From an uncultured Lachnospiraceae bacterium (GTDB lineage: Bacteria > Bacillota > Clostridia > Lachnospirales > Lachnospiraceae): a DNA stretch of 64,000 nucleotides. Below the pieces are notes generated by a model. It was given only the letters and a program-made list of their open reading frames with translations. It had not been told where the DNA came from and ran no database searches. The position numbers were made by a program, and so were the translations under genes. Positions within the stretch are counted from its first letter, which is position 1, and every line of letters begins with the position of its first letter. Shown piece after piece: positions 34,293 to 42,574 of the stretch. The stretch is taken from contig CAMNTQ010000007.1 of assembly GCA_946558695.1 (NCBI GenBank), positions 1-64,000 on the forward strand. Direction: 5' to 3'.

Positions 34293-36947
34293 GTGAGCGA
34301 ATTAACACCGATGATGCAGCAGTATATGAAGACGAAGGAAGAGTATCCTGACTGTGTTTTATTTTATAGATTAGGTGATTTCTATGAGATGTTTTTCGAT
34401 GATGCCGTAAAGGTGTCAAAAGAACTGGAACTCACCCTGACAGGCAAAAGCTGCGGGCTTCCTGAACGCGCGCCTATGTGCGGAGTCCCTTACCATGCTG
34501 TAGACGGATATCTGAACCGGCTTGTGTCCAAAGGCTACAAGGTTGCGATCTGCGAACAGATGGAAGATCCGGCCACTGCCAAAGGATTAGTCAAGCGGGA
34601 TGTGGTACGGATCGTCACTCCCGGTACGAATTTAGATACCCAGTCGTTAGATGAGACAAAGAACAATTATATTATGAGTGTTGTGTATATTACAGACCGC
34701 TATGGGCTTTCTGTGGCAGATGTGACGACCGGTGATTACTTTTTGACAGAGATTGAAAGCAGTGAAAAACTATTTGACGAGATTTTTAAATTCATGCCCT
34801 CAGAGCTTATTTGCAATGAGGCTTTTTATATGAGCGGGCTGGACTTTGATGATCTGAAAGGAAGACTTGGGATCACGATTTACTCTCTCGACGGCTGGTA
34901 CTTTGACGATACGCTCTGTAAGCGTTCTTTGATGGAGCATTTCCATACGGGAACGTTAGAAGGGCTTGGAATTTCGGATTATGACTGCGGCGTGATCGCG
35001 GCGGGCGCGCTGCTTTTGTATCTGAAGGAGACGCAGAAGACTGCTTCTCTGTCGCAGCTTTCCAAGCTTACCCCCTACACGACAGGAGCGTTTATGCTGC
35101 TCGACAGTTCCACAAGGCGGAATCTGGAGCTGTGCGAGACACTCAGGGAGAAGCAAAAACGAGGCTCTCTTCTGTGGGTGCTGGATAAGACAAAGACGGC
35201 TATGGGGGCGCGTACCCTGCGCAAATATATCGAACAGCCGCTGATTGATAAGGCGCCCATCATCAAACGTCAGAAGGCGGTGGGAGAGCTTAAGGACAAC
35301 ACCATTGCAAGAGAGGAAATCCGGGAATATCTATCGCCCGTCTACGATCTGGAACGATTGGTCAGCAAGATCACTTACCAGTCTGCCAATCCAAGGGATC
35401 TGATCTCTTTTCGAAGCTCGCTGTCCATGCTTCCTCACATAAAATACATATTAAAGGACTTAAAAAGCCCGCTTCTTAAAGAACTCTATGAAAAACTCGA
35501 TCCTCTTAAGGATCTCTGTGCGCTGACGGAACAGGCGATCGCTGACGATCCGCCGATTGCCATGAAAGAGGGGGGCATTATCAAGGAAGGCTACAATGAA
35601 GAGGTAGACAAGCTCCGTCATGCAAAGTCGGACGGCAAGGAATGGCTTGCGAAGCTTGAGACCAAGGAGCGTGAAAAGACAGGCATCAAGAATCTTCGGA
35701 TCAAATTTAATAAAGTGTTCGGCTATTATCTTGAGGTTACCAACTCCTTTAAACATATGGTGCCGGATTATTATATGAGGAAGCAGACGTTAGCGAACGC
35801 CGAGCGCTATATCATCCCGGAGTTAAAAGAACTGGAAGATACCATTTTAGGAGCGGAGGATAAGCTGTTTGCTTTAGAGTATCAGCTTTACTGTGAAGTG
35901 AGAGATCAGATCGCCGCAGAGGTGGTGCGGATTCAGGATACGGCCAAATCCGTGGCGCAGCTTGACGCGCTGGCTTCCATGGCGCTGGCGGCGCAGCAGA
36001 ATCATTATGTGTGCCCGAAGGTGAATGAGAGAGGCGTGATTGATATTAAGGAGGGACGCCATCCGGTTGTTGAGAAGATGATTCCGGACGATCTGTTCAT
36101 TACCAATGATACATATCTGGATGACAAGAAGAAGAGGATTTCCATTATCACCGGACCGAATATGGCGGGAAAATCTACCTATATGAGACAGACTGCCCTG
36201 ATCGTTCTGATGGCGCAGATCGGTTCCTTTGTCCCGGCAGCTTCGGCGGATATCGGCCTTGTGGACCGGATATTTACAAGAGTTGGAGCTTCGGATGATC
36301 TGGCTTCCGGACAGAGTACTTTTATGGTAGAGATGACGGAGGTCGCCAACATTTTAAGAAACGCTACCCATAAAAGCCTCCTGATCTTGGATGAGATCGG
36401 ACGGGGCACCAGTACCTTTGACGGCCTCAGCATTGCATGGGCGGTGATTGAACACATCAGCAACAGTAAGCTTTTAGGAGCGAAGACACTCTTTGCTACC
36501 CACTATCATGAGCTGACAGAGTTAGAGGGTAAGATCAGCAATGTGAATAATTACTGCATTGCCGTGAAAGAGAAAGGGGATGACATCATTTTCCTTCGGA
36601 AGATCGTAAGGGGCGGAGCCGATAAAAGCTATGGGATTCAGGTGGCGCGTCTCGCAGGCGTTCCGGAGACAGTTACGAACCGGGCAAAGGAGATCGTGGA
36701 AGAACTGATCCATGCCGATATCACAACCCGGATCAAGGACATTGCCGCCCAAGGTACGGCTCCGAAGATTAAAACGAAAAAATACGACGAGGTGGACTTA
36801 GCGCAGATGTCGTTATTTGATACAGTTAAGGATGACGACGTAATTGAGGAAATCAAAAGCTTGGATGTCAGCAATCTGACGCCCATTGACGCGCTGAACA
36901 CGCTGTATCAGTTACAGAATAAATTAAAGAACAGGTGGCAGGTATGA
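34293..36947 (+). CDS. mutS: DNA mismatch repair protein MutS
   Basis: The mismatch-recognising ATPase of 884 residues. The N-terminal mismatch domain has the Phe-x-Glu reader in LGDFYEMFFDDA. Connector, lever and clamp regions follow (NLELCETLREKQKRGSLLWV; FGYYLEVTNS). The ATPase has Walker A GPNMAGKSTYMRQ (near residue 620), then DDLASGQSTFMVEMTEVANI, Walker B LLILDEIGRGTSTFDG and a C-terminal helix-turn-helix region. The start is GTG at 34293 after GAGGAG (34279-34284). The stop overlaps mutL as ATGA. Confidence 0.97.
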   Translation: MSELTPMMQQYMKTKEEYPDCVLFYRLGDFYEMFFDDAVKVSKELELTLTGKSCGLPERAPMCGVPYHAVDGYLNRLVSKGYKVAICEQMEDPATAKGLVKRDVVRIVTPGTNLDTQSLDETKNNYIMSVVYITDRYGLSVADVTTGDYFLTEIESSEKLFDEIFKFMPSELICNEAFYMSGLDFDDLKGRLGITIYSLDGWYFDDTLCKRSLMEHFHTGTLEGLGISDYDCGVIAAGALLLYLKETQKTASLSQLSKLTPYTTGAFMLLDSSTRRNLELCETLREKQKRGSLLWVLDKTKTAMGARTLRKYIEQPLIDKAPIIKRQKAVGELKDNTIAREEIREYLSPVYDLERLVSKITYQSANPRDLISFRSSLSMLPHIKYILKDLKSPLLKELYEKLDPLKDLCALTEQAIADDPPIAMKEGGIIKEGYNEEVDKLRHAKSDGKEWLAKLETKEREKTGIKNLRIKFNKVFGYYLEVTNSFKHMVPDYYMRKQTLANAERYIIPELKELEDTILGAEDKLFALEYQLYCEVRDQIAAEVVRIQDTAKSVAQLDALASMALAAQQNHYVCPKVNERGVIDIKEGRHPVVEKMIPDDLFITNDTYLDDKKKRISIITGPNMAGKSTYMRQTALIVLMAQIGSFVPAASADIGLVDRIFTRVGASDDLASGQSTFMVEMTEVANILRNATHKSLLILDEIGRGTSTFDGLSIAWAVIEHISNSKLLGAKTLFATHYHELTELEGKISNVNNYCIAVKEKGDDIIFLRKIVRGGADKSYGIQVARLAGVPETVTNRAKEIVEELIHADITTRIKDIAAQGTAPKIKTKKYDEVDLAQMSLFDTVKDDDVIEEIKSLDVSNLTPIDALNTLYQLQNKLKNRWQV

Positions 36948-38932
36948 GTAAGATACAGGTACTTGATCAGATTACAATTGATAAGATTGCGGCTGGAGAG
37001 GTGATTGAGCGTCCGGCTTCCGTCGTGAAGGAGCTGGTGGAAAATTCCATTGATGCCGGAGCGTCTTCTGTTACGGTGGACATCAAGGAAGGCGGAATTT
37101 CCTCCATCCGTATTGCGGACAATGGCTGCGGGATTCCAAAGGATGAGGTGCGCCCGGCATTCTTAAGACATTCCACAAGCAAGATCCGTTCCGTGGACGA
37201 CCTTTTACATATCCGTTCTCTTGGTTTCCGGGGAGAGGCGCTCTCGAGCATCGCAGCAGTCGCCCGGGTGGAGCTTCTGACAAAGACAAAAGAGGATGCC
37301 TTCGGAACAAGGTATCGTATTGCAGGAGGGGCGGAGGAAAGCTTAGAGGATGACAGTGCGCCGGACGGGACTACGTTTTTTATACGGCAGCTTTTTTATA
37401 ATGTTCCTGCCAGACGGAAATTTTTAAAAACCGCTATGACGGAGGCAGGCCATGTGGGGGACCTGATGACCAGACTGGCGCTGTCCCATCCGGAGATTTC
37501 TTTTCATTTTATCAATAACGGGCAGTCAAAGATACATACCTCTGGCAACGGGAATTTAAAAGATGTGATCTATCATATCTACGGCAGGGAGATTGCGGCA
37601 AACCTCCTGCCAGCAAATTACGATAAAAACGGCGTGCGTATCACAGGATTCTTAGGAGCGCCGCTGATTTCCAGAGGAAACCGTAACTTTGAAAATTATT
37701 TCATCAATTATCGTTATATAAAAAATAATATAGTCTATAAGGCCATCGAGGATGCCTACAAGGATTTCACGATGCAGCATAAATTCCCGTTCGTAGCGCT
37801 GCACATGGAACTTAATGGAGAGGAGGTAGATGTCAATGTCCATCCCTCTAAGCTAGAAATCCGTTTCCATAATCAGCAGGAAATCTATAATGCGATCTAT
37901 GAGGCGGTAGGAACCGGGCTTCATGAGAAGGAATTGATCCCGCATATCACGGTGGACGTGCCGGATGCGAAGGCTTCCGGTGCAAAAACTGTAAAAGCAG
38001 GAGTCCCCGGCGCAGGTACAAAAACTGCGAAAACAGGGGCGCTTGGCACGGATACGATGCGGACTGAGCCGGCAGCAGCAGAAAGGCCGCCCAAAAAAGC
38101 GATTCCGCCGAATGAAGAACGTACCCTTGACTATTTCATGGAGGAGATGAAAAAGCGGGTAACGTCCTACCATGAGCAGAATTCTTCCGCAGAAGTCATG
38201 GGAAAGAGCAGTCTTTTCAAACCAGAGCGGCAGGCAGACCGGATCCGGGAGACGGTTGCTCCTTATAGCGCAGATCACAGCCGGGAAACGGCTGCCGAGG
38301 ATCCAAAGCAGCTTGATCTCTTCGAGGAGAGGTTCCTTGACCGGAAGGTTCAGGCAGAATATCAATTGATCGGACAGGTATTTGACACGTACTGGCTGGT
38401 GGAGTATCATGATAATCTGTACATCATTGACCAGCATGCCGCCCATGAGCGCGTACTCTATGAAAAGACCCTTGCGGGGATGAAAACAAGAGAATTTACC
38501 TCCCAGATGATCTCCCCGCCCATTGTGCTGAATCTGACGATGCAGGAGCAGGAGCTTCTCACAAGGCACATGGAGCGCTTTACGAGGATCGGTTTTGAGT
38601 TCGAGGACTTTGGGCAGGGTTCTTATACCGTGCGTGCAGTGCCGGATAATCTTTTTTCTATCGCTAAAAAGGAGATTCTTCTGGAGATGATCGACAGTCT
38701 GTCAGATGAGATCACCCGGAGCCTGTCAGCGGAGGTCATTGATGAAAAGATCGCATCCATGTCCTGCAAGGCGGCGGTGAAGGGAAAGATGCGGCTGTCC
38801 GCGGCAGAGGTTGACGCGCTGATCGGCGAGCTTCTGACTCTTAAGAATCCGTATCACTGCCCTCACGGAAGGCCGACGATCATCGCCATGTCTAAACGGG
38901 AGCTGGAGAAGAAATTTAAAAGAATTGTATGA
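36944..38932 (+). CDS. mutL: DNA mismatch repair protein MutL
   Basis: Mismatch-repair ATPase and nicking endonuclease of 662 residues, acting after MutS. The GHKL ATPase shows ASVVKELVENSIDAGA (N box), IADNGCGIPKDE and SLGFRGEALSSI. A variable Ala/Pro/Lys-rich linker (about residues 345-400) separates the C-terminal domain, whose DQHAAHERVLYE metal motif (near residue 495) marks a nicking-type MutL. The ATGA overlap couples it to mutS. Its TGA stop (38930-38932) is the first three bases of the inserted element at 38930-39115. Removing the element would give TAG at the same codon, so the protein sequence is unchanged. Confidence 0.97.
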   Translation: MSKIQVLDQITIDKIAAGEVIERPASVVKELVENSIDAGASSVTVDIKEGGISSIRIADNGCGIPKDEVRPAFLRHSTSKIRSVDDLLHIRSLGFRGEALSSIAAVARVELLTKTKEDAFGTRYRIAGGAEESLEDDSAPDGTTFFIRQLFYNVPARRKFLKTAMTEAGHVGDLMTRLALSHPEISFHFINNGQSKIHTSGNGNLKDVIYHIYGREIAANLLPANYDKNGVRITGFLGAPLISRGNRNFENYFINYRYIKNNIVYKAIEDAYKDFTMQHKFPFVALHMELNGEEVDVNVHPSKLEIRFHNQQEIYNAIYEAVGTGLHEKELIPHITVDVPDAKASGAKTVKAGVPGAGTKTAKTGALGTDTMRTEPAAAERPPKKAIPPNEERTLDYFMEEMKKRVTSYHEQNSSAEVMGKSSLFKPERQADRIRETVAPYSADHSRETAAEDPKQLDLFEERFLDRKVQAEYQLIGQVFDTYWLVEYHDNLYIIDQHAAHERVLYEKTLAGMKTREFTSQMISPPIVLNLTMQEQELLTRHMERFTRIGFEFEDFGQGSYTVRAVPDNLFSIAKKEILLEMIDSLSDEITRSLSAEVIDEKIASMSCKAAVKGKMRLSAAEVDALIGELLTLKNPYHCPHGRPTIIAMSKRELEKKFKRIV

Positions 38933-39115
38933 TGCTAGGGTCAAAAGGTCATGTGATTCATGCTTGCATGAATAAACATGACTTTGGGACCCGTAAAAAC
39001 ATGAAAAAGCAGCCCGATTAGGGCGGATTTTGAATGTTTTTAGGATTGTGGAAGCACGAAGTGCGGAACAATCCGCGGCATCATGGGGGCAAAATACCTT
39101 TTGCACCCAGCATCA
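38930..39115 (+). mobile_element. 186-bp MITE-like structured element with terminal inverted repeats and TSD
   Basis: The ends are inverted repeats: TGATGCTAGGGTCAAAAGGT (38930-38949) against ACCTTTTGCACCCAGCATCA (39096-39115), equal except for two one-base gaps. A perfect TTGTA flanks both sides (38925-38929, 39116-39120) as a target duplication. Inside are hairpins at 38938-38992 (ATTCATGC/GCATGAAT, ACATGAC/GTCATGT, GGGTC/GACCC), 38994-39042 (TAAAAACAT/ATGTTTTTA with GCCC/GGGC at the tip), 39043-39074 (GGATTGT/ACAATCC, GCAC/GTGC) and 39085-39108 (GCAAAA/TTTTGC). I see no convincing gene in it. It fits a non-autonomous element moved by an outside transposase. A structured RNA role is possible because it is transcribed between mutL and miaA. 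I saw no second copy in this window. Confidence 0.85.
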
Positions 39116-39137
39116 TTGTATAGTAAGGGGAATGCTG

Positions 39138-40112
39138 ATGAAGAAAAAACCGTTGATCATTCTGACAGGGCCGACAGCCGCAGGGAAGACGAAGGTCTCT
39201 ATCGGACTTGCAAAGGCAGTGGGCGGAGAGATTATTTCCGCAGATTCCATGCAGGTGTATAAGGGGATGGATATCGGCTCGGCAAAGATAAAACCGGAAG
39301 AGATGGAAGGAGTTCCCCATCATCTGGTTGATGTGCTTTACCCGGATGAGGAGTTTCATGTCGTCCGTTTTCAACAGATGGCGAAAGAGGCGATGGAAAA
39401 AATCTATGCAAACGGGCATATTCCGATCGTGGTAGGAGGGACGGGGTTTTACATTCAGGCGCTTTTATATGATATTGATTTTACGGAGCATGAAAACGAT
39501 GATTCTTACCGGAAGGAGCTTGCCGCATTTGCCAAAGAGTGCGGGTCAGAGGCGCTCCATGAAAAATTAAAGGAGGTCGATCCAAAGGCAGCCGAAGAGA
39601 TACATCATCATAATGTAAAAAGAGTCATCCGGGCATTGGAGTTCTATCATCAGTCGGGAACGCCGATTTCTAGGCACAATGAGACGGAGCGCCGGAAGGA
39701 AACGCCCTATGAAGCTTTTTACTTTGTGTTAAATGACGACAGAGAGCGTCTGTATGAGCGCATAGACCGACGTGTAGACGGGATGCTTTCTGAAGGGCTG
39801 AAAGAAGAGGTTCTTGCGTTGAAAAATAAGGGGTATACAAAAGATATGGTTTCTATGCAGGGACTTGGCTACAAGGAGATGCTTGATTATCTGAACGGCG
39901 AATGCAGTCTTGAGACGGCCGTCTACCGGATCAAACGGGATACGAGACATTTCGCCAAACGGCAGATCACATGGTTTAAAAGGGAAAGAAATGTGATCTG
40001 GATCGATCAAAAAGCATGCGATTATGATGAAAACAAAATATTAAGTACAATGTTAACGTATATGGAGGGAGTTATATGTTACAGAGATTATTCGGAGGTT
40101 CAAAATTTTTAA
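39138..40112 (+). CDS. miaA: tRNA dimethylallyltransferase MiaA
   Basis: Adds a dimethylallyl group to A37 of UNN-reading tRNAs, the step before MiaB (31416). The 324-residue protein has the P-loop ILTGPTAAGKTKVSIGLA, then ISADSMQVYKGMDIGSAK, VVGGTGFYIQALLYDI and the C-terminal MQGLGYKEMLDYL and TRHFAKRQITWFKRE. I chose ATG 39138, seven bases after AAGGGG (39125-39130). Longer in-frame starts would lie inside the mobile element. Without the element it would follow the mutL stop at once, as in many Clostridia. Confidence 0.95.
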   Translation: MKKKPLIILTGPTAAGKTKVSIGLAKAVGGEIISADSMQVYKGMDIGSAKIKPEEMEGVPHHLVDVLYPDEEFHVVRFQQMAKEAMEKIYANGHIPIVVGGTGFYIQALLYDIDFTEHENDDSYRKELAAFAKECGSEALHEKLKEVDPKAAEEIHHHNVKRVIRALEFYHQSGTPISRHNETERRKETPYEAFYFVLNDDRERLYERIDRRVDGMLSEGLKEEVLALKNKGYTKDMVSMQGLGYKEMLDYLNGECSLETAVYRIKRDTRHFAKRQITWFKRERNVIWIDQKACDYDENKILSTMLTYMEGVICYRDYSEVQNF

Positions 40113-40369
40113 AGAAGATGAATACGCTGATGGAGATCTATTCTGTCAGCCATAATGCAGAGGCGACTTACAAAGAACTCATGACGTTAAAACCGTATAT
40201 TAAGACAAATGGGGAGCAGGCGTGGTATAACTTGAACCAGGCGGCGCTTCTCTATGATCTTAGAAGATTTGAACTGGCGGCGGATATCATCAGGGAGATA
40301 CGGCCGTTAAATCCGGAATTTGACGCACGGTGCGCAGAAGTAAAAACAAAGATCATGAACGCGCTGTAG
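40076..40369 (+). CDS. Hypothetical 97-residue helical protein overlapping miaA
   Basis: No function recognised. The protein is helical with a TPR-like pattern (QAWYNLNQAALLYDLRRFEL, then AADIIREIRPLNPEF). The ATG at 40076 follows GGAGGG and overlaps the miaA end by 37 bases, so it is translationally coupled with miaA. Coding appearance and ribosome site support a real gene. Confidence 0.75.
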   Translation: MLQRLFGGSKFLKKMNTLMEIYSVSHNAEATYKELMTLKPYIKTNGEQAWYNLNQAALLYDLRRFELAADIIREIRPLNPEFDARCAEVKTKIMNAL

Positions 40370-40530
40370 AAGCGACATATAAAATTACTTCCGTGAAAGG
40401 CGTGGGAAAGAAGGTAGCTATTTCTGGAAAGAAAAAGGTTAAAGCCGGAAAGACATTAAAGCTGAGTAACAAGTCGGCATATAAGTATGATGGTATAAAC
40501 AGCAATGCCAAGTCATTACAAACGTATTGA
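40366..40530 (+). pseudogene. Remnant of an Ig-like/surface-protein domain
   Basis: The open frame here encodes EATYKITSVKGVGKKVAISG, then KKKVKAGKTLKLSNK, which resembles one strand set of the Lys-rich Ig-like repeats of secreted Clostridia proteins (compare the proteins at 9014-12666). It has no start or ribosome site of its own, and homology fades before TGA at 40528. It looks like the decayed 3' piece of a lost gene. The match is short. Confidence 0.4.
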
Positions 40531-40538
40531 CTTGGCAT
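40505..40538 (+). promoter_or_regulatory. Inverted repeat, likely operator of the toxin-antitoxin pair (or terminator)
   Basis: ATGCCAAGTCA (40505-40515) and TGACTTGGCAT (40528-40538) are perfect 11-base inverted arms around 12 bases. The right arm covers the -35 of the promoter below. There is no T-run after it, which argues for a protein-binding operator over a terminator. Confidence 0.55.
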
Positions 40539-40555
40539 CACTTATTTGTTATGCT
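40527..40555 (+). promoter_or_regulatory. Promoter of the toxin-antitoxin pair
   Basis: TTGACT at 40527-40532, 17-base spacer, TATGCT at 40550-40555. It overlaps the right arm of the 11-base inverted repeat. Confidence 0.65.
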
Positions 40556-40592
40556 TTATAGTAGGAACAAAACTGTACAGGAGGCGGCAGAA

Positions 40593-40886
40593 ATGGCAAG
40601 CACGATTCAAGTAAGAGTAGACGATGATTTAAAAACAAAGTCGGACGCTTTGTTTAAAGATTTGGGAACTGACACCACAACTGCAATCCGCATGTTTTTA
40701 ACACAGGCGCTGGCAGTAAACGGCTTTCCGTTTGAAATAAAAAGGATAACTGCAAATCCATATAAGTCATTGGCAGAACATGAAATGTTAGATAAGCTGG
40801 AAAAATCGAGGGAACACGCAGCGCAGGGGCTGCATAAAGACGCGGCGGAGGTTTCTCATGATATAAGGGCAGAATATGGATTATAA
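40593..40886 (+). CDS. RelB/DinJ-family antitoxin
   Basis: A 97-residue antitoxin. The N-terminal ribbon-helix-helix (TIQVRVDDDLKTKSDALFKD, then TTTAIRMFLTQALAVNGFPF) binds DNA and autoregulates the operon. The charged C-terminus would wrap the toxin. AGGAGG at 40579-40584 favours ATG 40593. It overlaps the toxin gene by 11 bases. The pair sits between the miaA operon and ynbB and looks like an insertion there. Confidence 0.9.
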   Translation: MASTIQVRVDDDLKTKSDALFKDLGTDTTTAIRMFLTQALAVNGFPFEIKRITANPYKSLAEHEMLDKLEKSREHAAQGLHKDAAEVSHDIRAEYGL

Positions 40887-41190
40887 AATAGCGGTTACAA
40901 GAGATGCTGAAGAGGATTTGGAGCGTTTTATTAACTATCTTATTATTGAGAAAAAAAGCATGCAGGCTGCAGAAAATGTGATGAATGATTTTGACGCAAC
41001 AATCGAAAGCCTAAAGCATGTGGCAGGAAGTTTGAAACTGTGTGAAAATCCAAGACTGCGCCGGTCAGGGTATCGTCGCATCAACTTCTTAAATCACAGA
41101 TATTTTATGCTATACCGCATCGTGGATAATGCGGTATTTGTAGATAATATTTTTCATGAGCTTCAGGATTATGAACATAAGATGCATTAG
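40876..41190 (+). CDS. RelE/ParE-superfamily toxin
   Basis: A 104-residue toxin of the RelE/ParE fold (YKIAVTRDAEEDLERFINYL at the N-terminus, RRINFLNHRYFMLYRIVDNA in the central sheet). RelE types cut mRNA at the ribosome and ParE types poison gyrase. Sequence alone does not settle which, though the RelB/DinJ partner suggests a YafQ/RelE-like mRNase. Overlap with the antitoxin gives coupled translation. It appears intact. Confidence 0.88.
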   Translation: MDYKIAVTRDAEEDLERFINYLIIEKKSMQAAENVMNDFDATIESLKHVAGSLKLCENPRLRRSGYRRINFLNHRYFMLYRIVDNAVFVDNIFHELQDYEHKMH

Positions 41191-41293
41191 CCGCAGTATA
41201 GAAAGAATCATTTCGGTTTATCAGACTGACAGCGTTATGTTATCAGAATGCGAAAGCAGCATAGGAGTTATATAGAAAGCGGGTTAATAATTT

Positions 41294-42574
41294 ATGGACA
41301 GAAAGACTTTATATCAGGATATGGGGATCCGTCCGTCGGTACTGGAATTTGGTTCTGGTATCGAGGACGGCTTAAAGAAGCGTTTTGATGCGATTGATAA
41401 GACGGCAGAGTACAACCAGCTCAAAGTCGTCAAGGCCATGCAGGACAATCGTGTGAATGCGGACTGTTTTCATTTTGCCAGCGGTTACGGGTATGATGAT
41501 GTCGGGAGAGATACGCTGGAGGCGGTGTATGCCTCGGTTTTTCACGTGGAGAGCGCCCTTGTAAGGCCGCAGGTAACCTGCGGAACCCATGCGCTGGCGC
41601 TGGCGCTTTCGGCGAACTTACGCCCGGGAGATGAGCTGTTATCGGCAAGCGGCAAGCCCTACGATACCTTGGAGGAAGTGATCGGTATCCGTCCCTCCAA
41701 CGGTTCTTTAGCGGAATACGGAATTTCTTACCGCCAGGTAAATCTGCTTCCTAATGGGACGTTTGATTTTGAAGGCATCAAACGCGCAATCAATGATAAG
41801 ACAAAGATGGTGACGATCCAGCGGTCGAAAGGCTATCAGACACGCCCCAGTTTTTCGGTGGAACAGATTGGCCGGGTAATCCGTTTTGTGAAAGAAATAA
41901 ATCCAAAGATCATCTGCATGGTTGACAACTGCTACGGGGAATTTGTGGAGGAATCAGAGCCAAGCGATGCAGGCGCAGATATGGTAGTCGGTTCCCTGAT
42001 CAAGAATCCGGGCGGCGGTCTGGCGCCGATCGGCGGCTATATCGCGGGCAGAAAGGACCTCATTGATGCTTGCGGATACCGTCTGACTTCACCGGGACTG
42101 GGGAAGGAGGTCGGCGCGTCCCTTGGTGTCATGCAGTCCTTTTATCAGGGACTGTTTCTTGCGCCCACTGTTGTGGCAAGCGCTCTGAAGGGAGCCATCC
42201 TCGCGGCAAATATATATGAAAAATTAGGATTTAAAGTTGTGCCGGACGGCGCTGAGAGCCGCCACGATATCATTCAGGCAGTGGAACTTGGAACACCGGA
42301 GGGCGTGATCGCTTTCTGCAAGGGGATTCAGGCTGCTGCTCCTGTGGATTCCTACGTCACTCCGGAACCGTGGGCGATGCCGGGATACGACAGCGACGTC
42401 ATTATGGCGGCAGGAGCGTTTGTACAGGGTTCCTCTATCGAACTGAGCGCCGACGGCCCCATCAAACCGCCCTATGCCGTTTATTTTCAGGGAGGGCTTA
42501 CGTGGCCGCATGCGAAGCTTGGCATTCTCATGTCACTGGAATATCTGGTAAGGGAAGGACTTGTGAAACTGTAA
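41294..42574 (+). CDS. YnbB / methionine gamma-lyase-family PLP enzyme (aluminium resistance type)
   Basis: A 426-residue PLP-dependent fold type I protein of the family annotated as aluminium resistance protein or methionine gamma-lyase family. Visible stretches are FHFASGYGYDDVGRDTLE, RPQVTCGTHALALALSA, VDNCYGEFVEE and the PLP-lysine region VGSLIKNPGGGLAPIGGYIA. The reaction in vivo is unknown. In many Firmicutes this gene lies just downstream of miaA (and hfq). Here a toxin-antitoxin module intervenes. The ribosome site is weak. It overlaps the next gene by one base. Confidence 0.88.
   Translation: MDRKTLYQDMGIRPSVLEFGSGIEDGLKKRFDAIDKTAEYNQLKVVKAMQDNRVNADCFHFASGYGYDDVGRDTLEAVYASVFHVESALVRPQVTCGTHALALALSANLRPGDELLSASGKPYDTLEEVIGIRPSNGSLAEYGISYRQVNLLPNGTFDFEGIKRAINDKTKMVTIQRSKGYQTRPSFSVEQIGRVIRFVKEINPKIICMVDNCYGEFVEESEPSDAGADMVVGSLIKNPGGGLAPIGGYIAGRKDLIDACGYRLTSPGLGKEVGASLGVMQSFYQGLFLAPTVVASALKGAILAANIYEKLGFKVVPDGAESRHDIIQAVELGTPEGVIAFCKGIQAAAPVDSYVTPEPWAMPGYDSDVIMAAGAFVQGSSIELSADGPIKPPYAVYFQGGLTWPHAKLGILMSLEYLVREGLVKL

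Noticed and set aside
39030-39137. N-terminal extension of miaA reaching into the mobile element
   Set aside because: The extension is encoded by element DNA, while miaA homology begins at 39138 after AAGGGG.
40505-40538. Simple terminator of the miaA operon
   Set aside because: The hairpin has no T-run and its arm overlaps a good -35, so operator is preferred. Not excluded.
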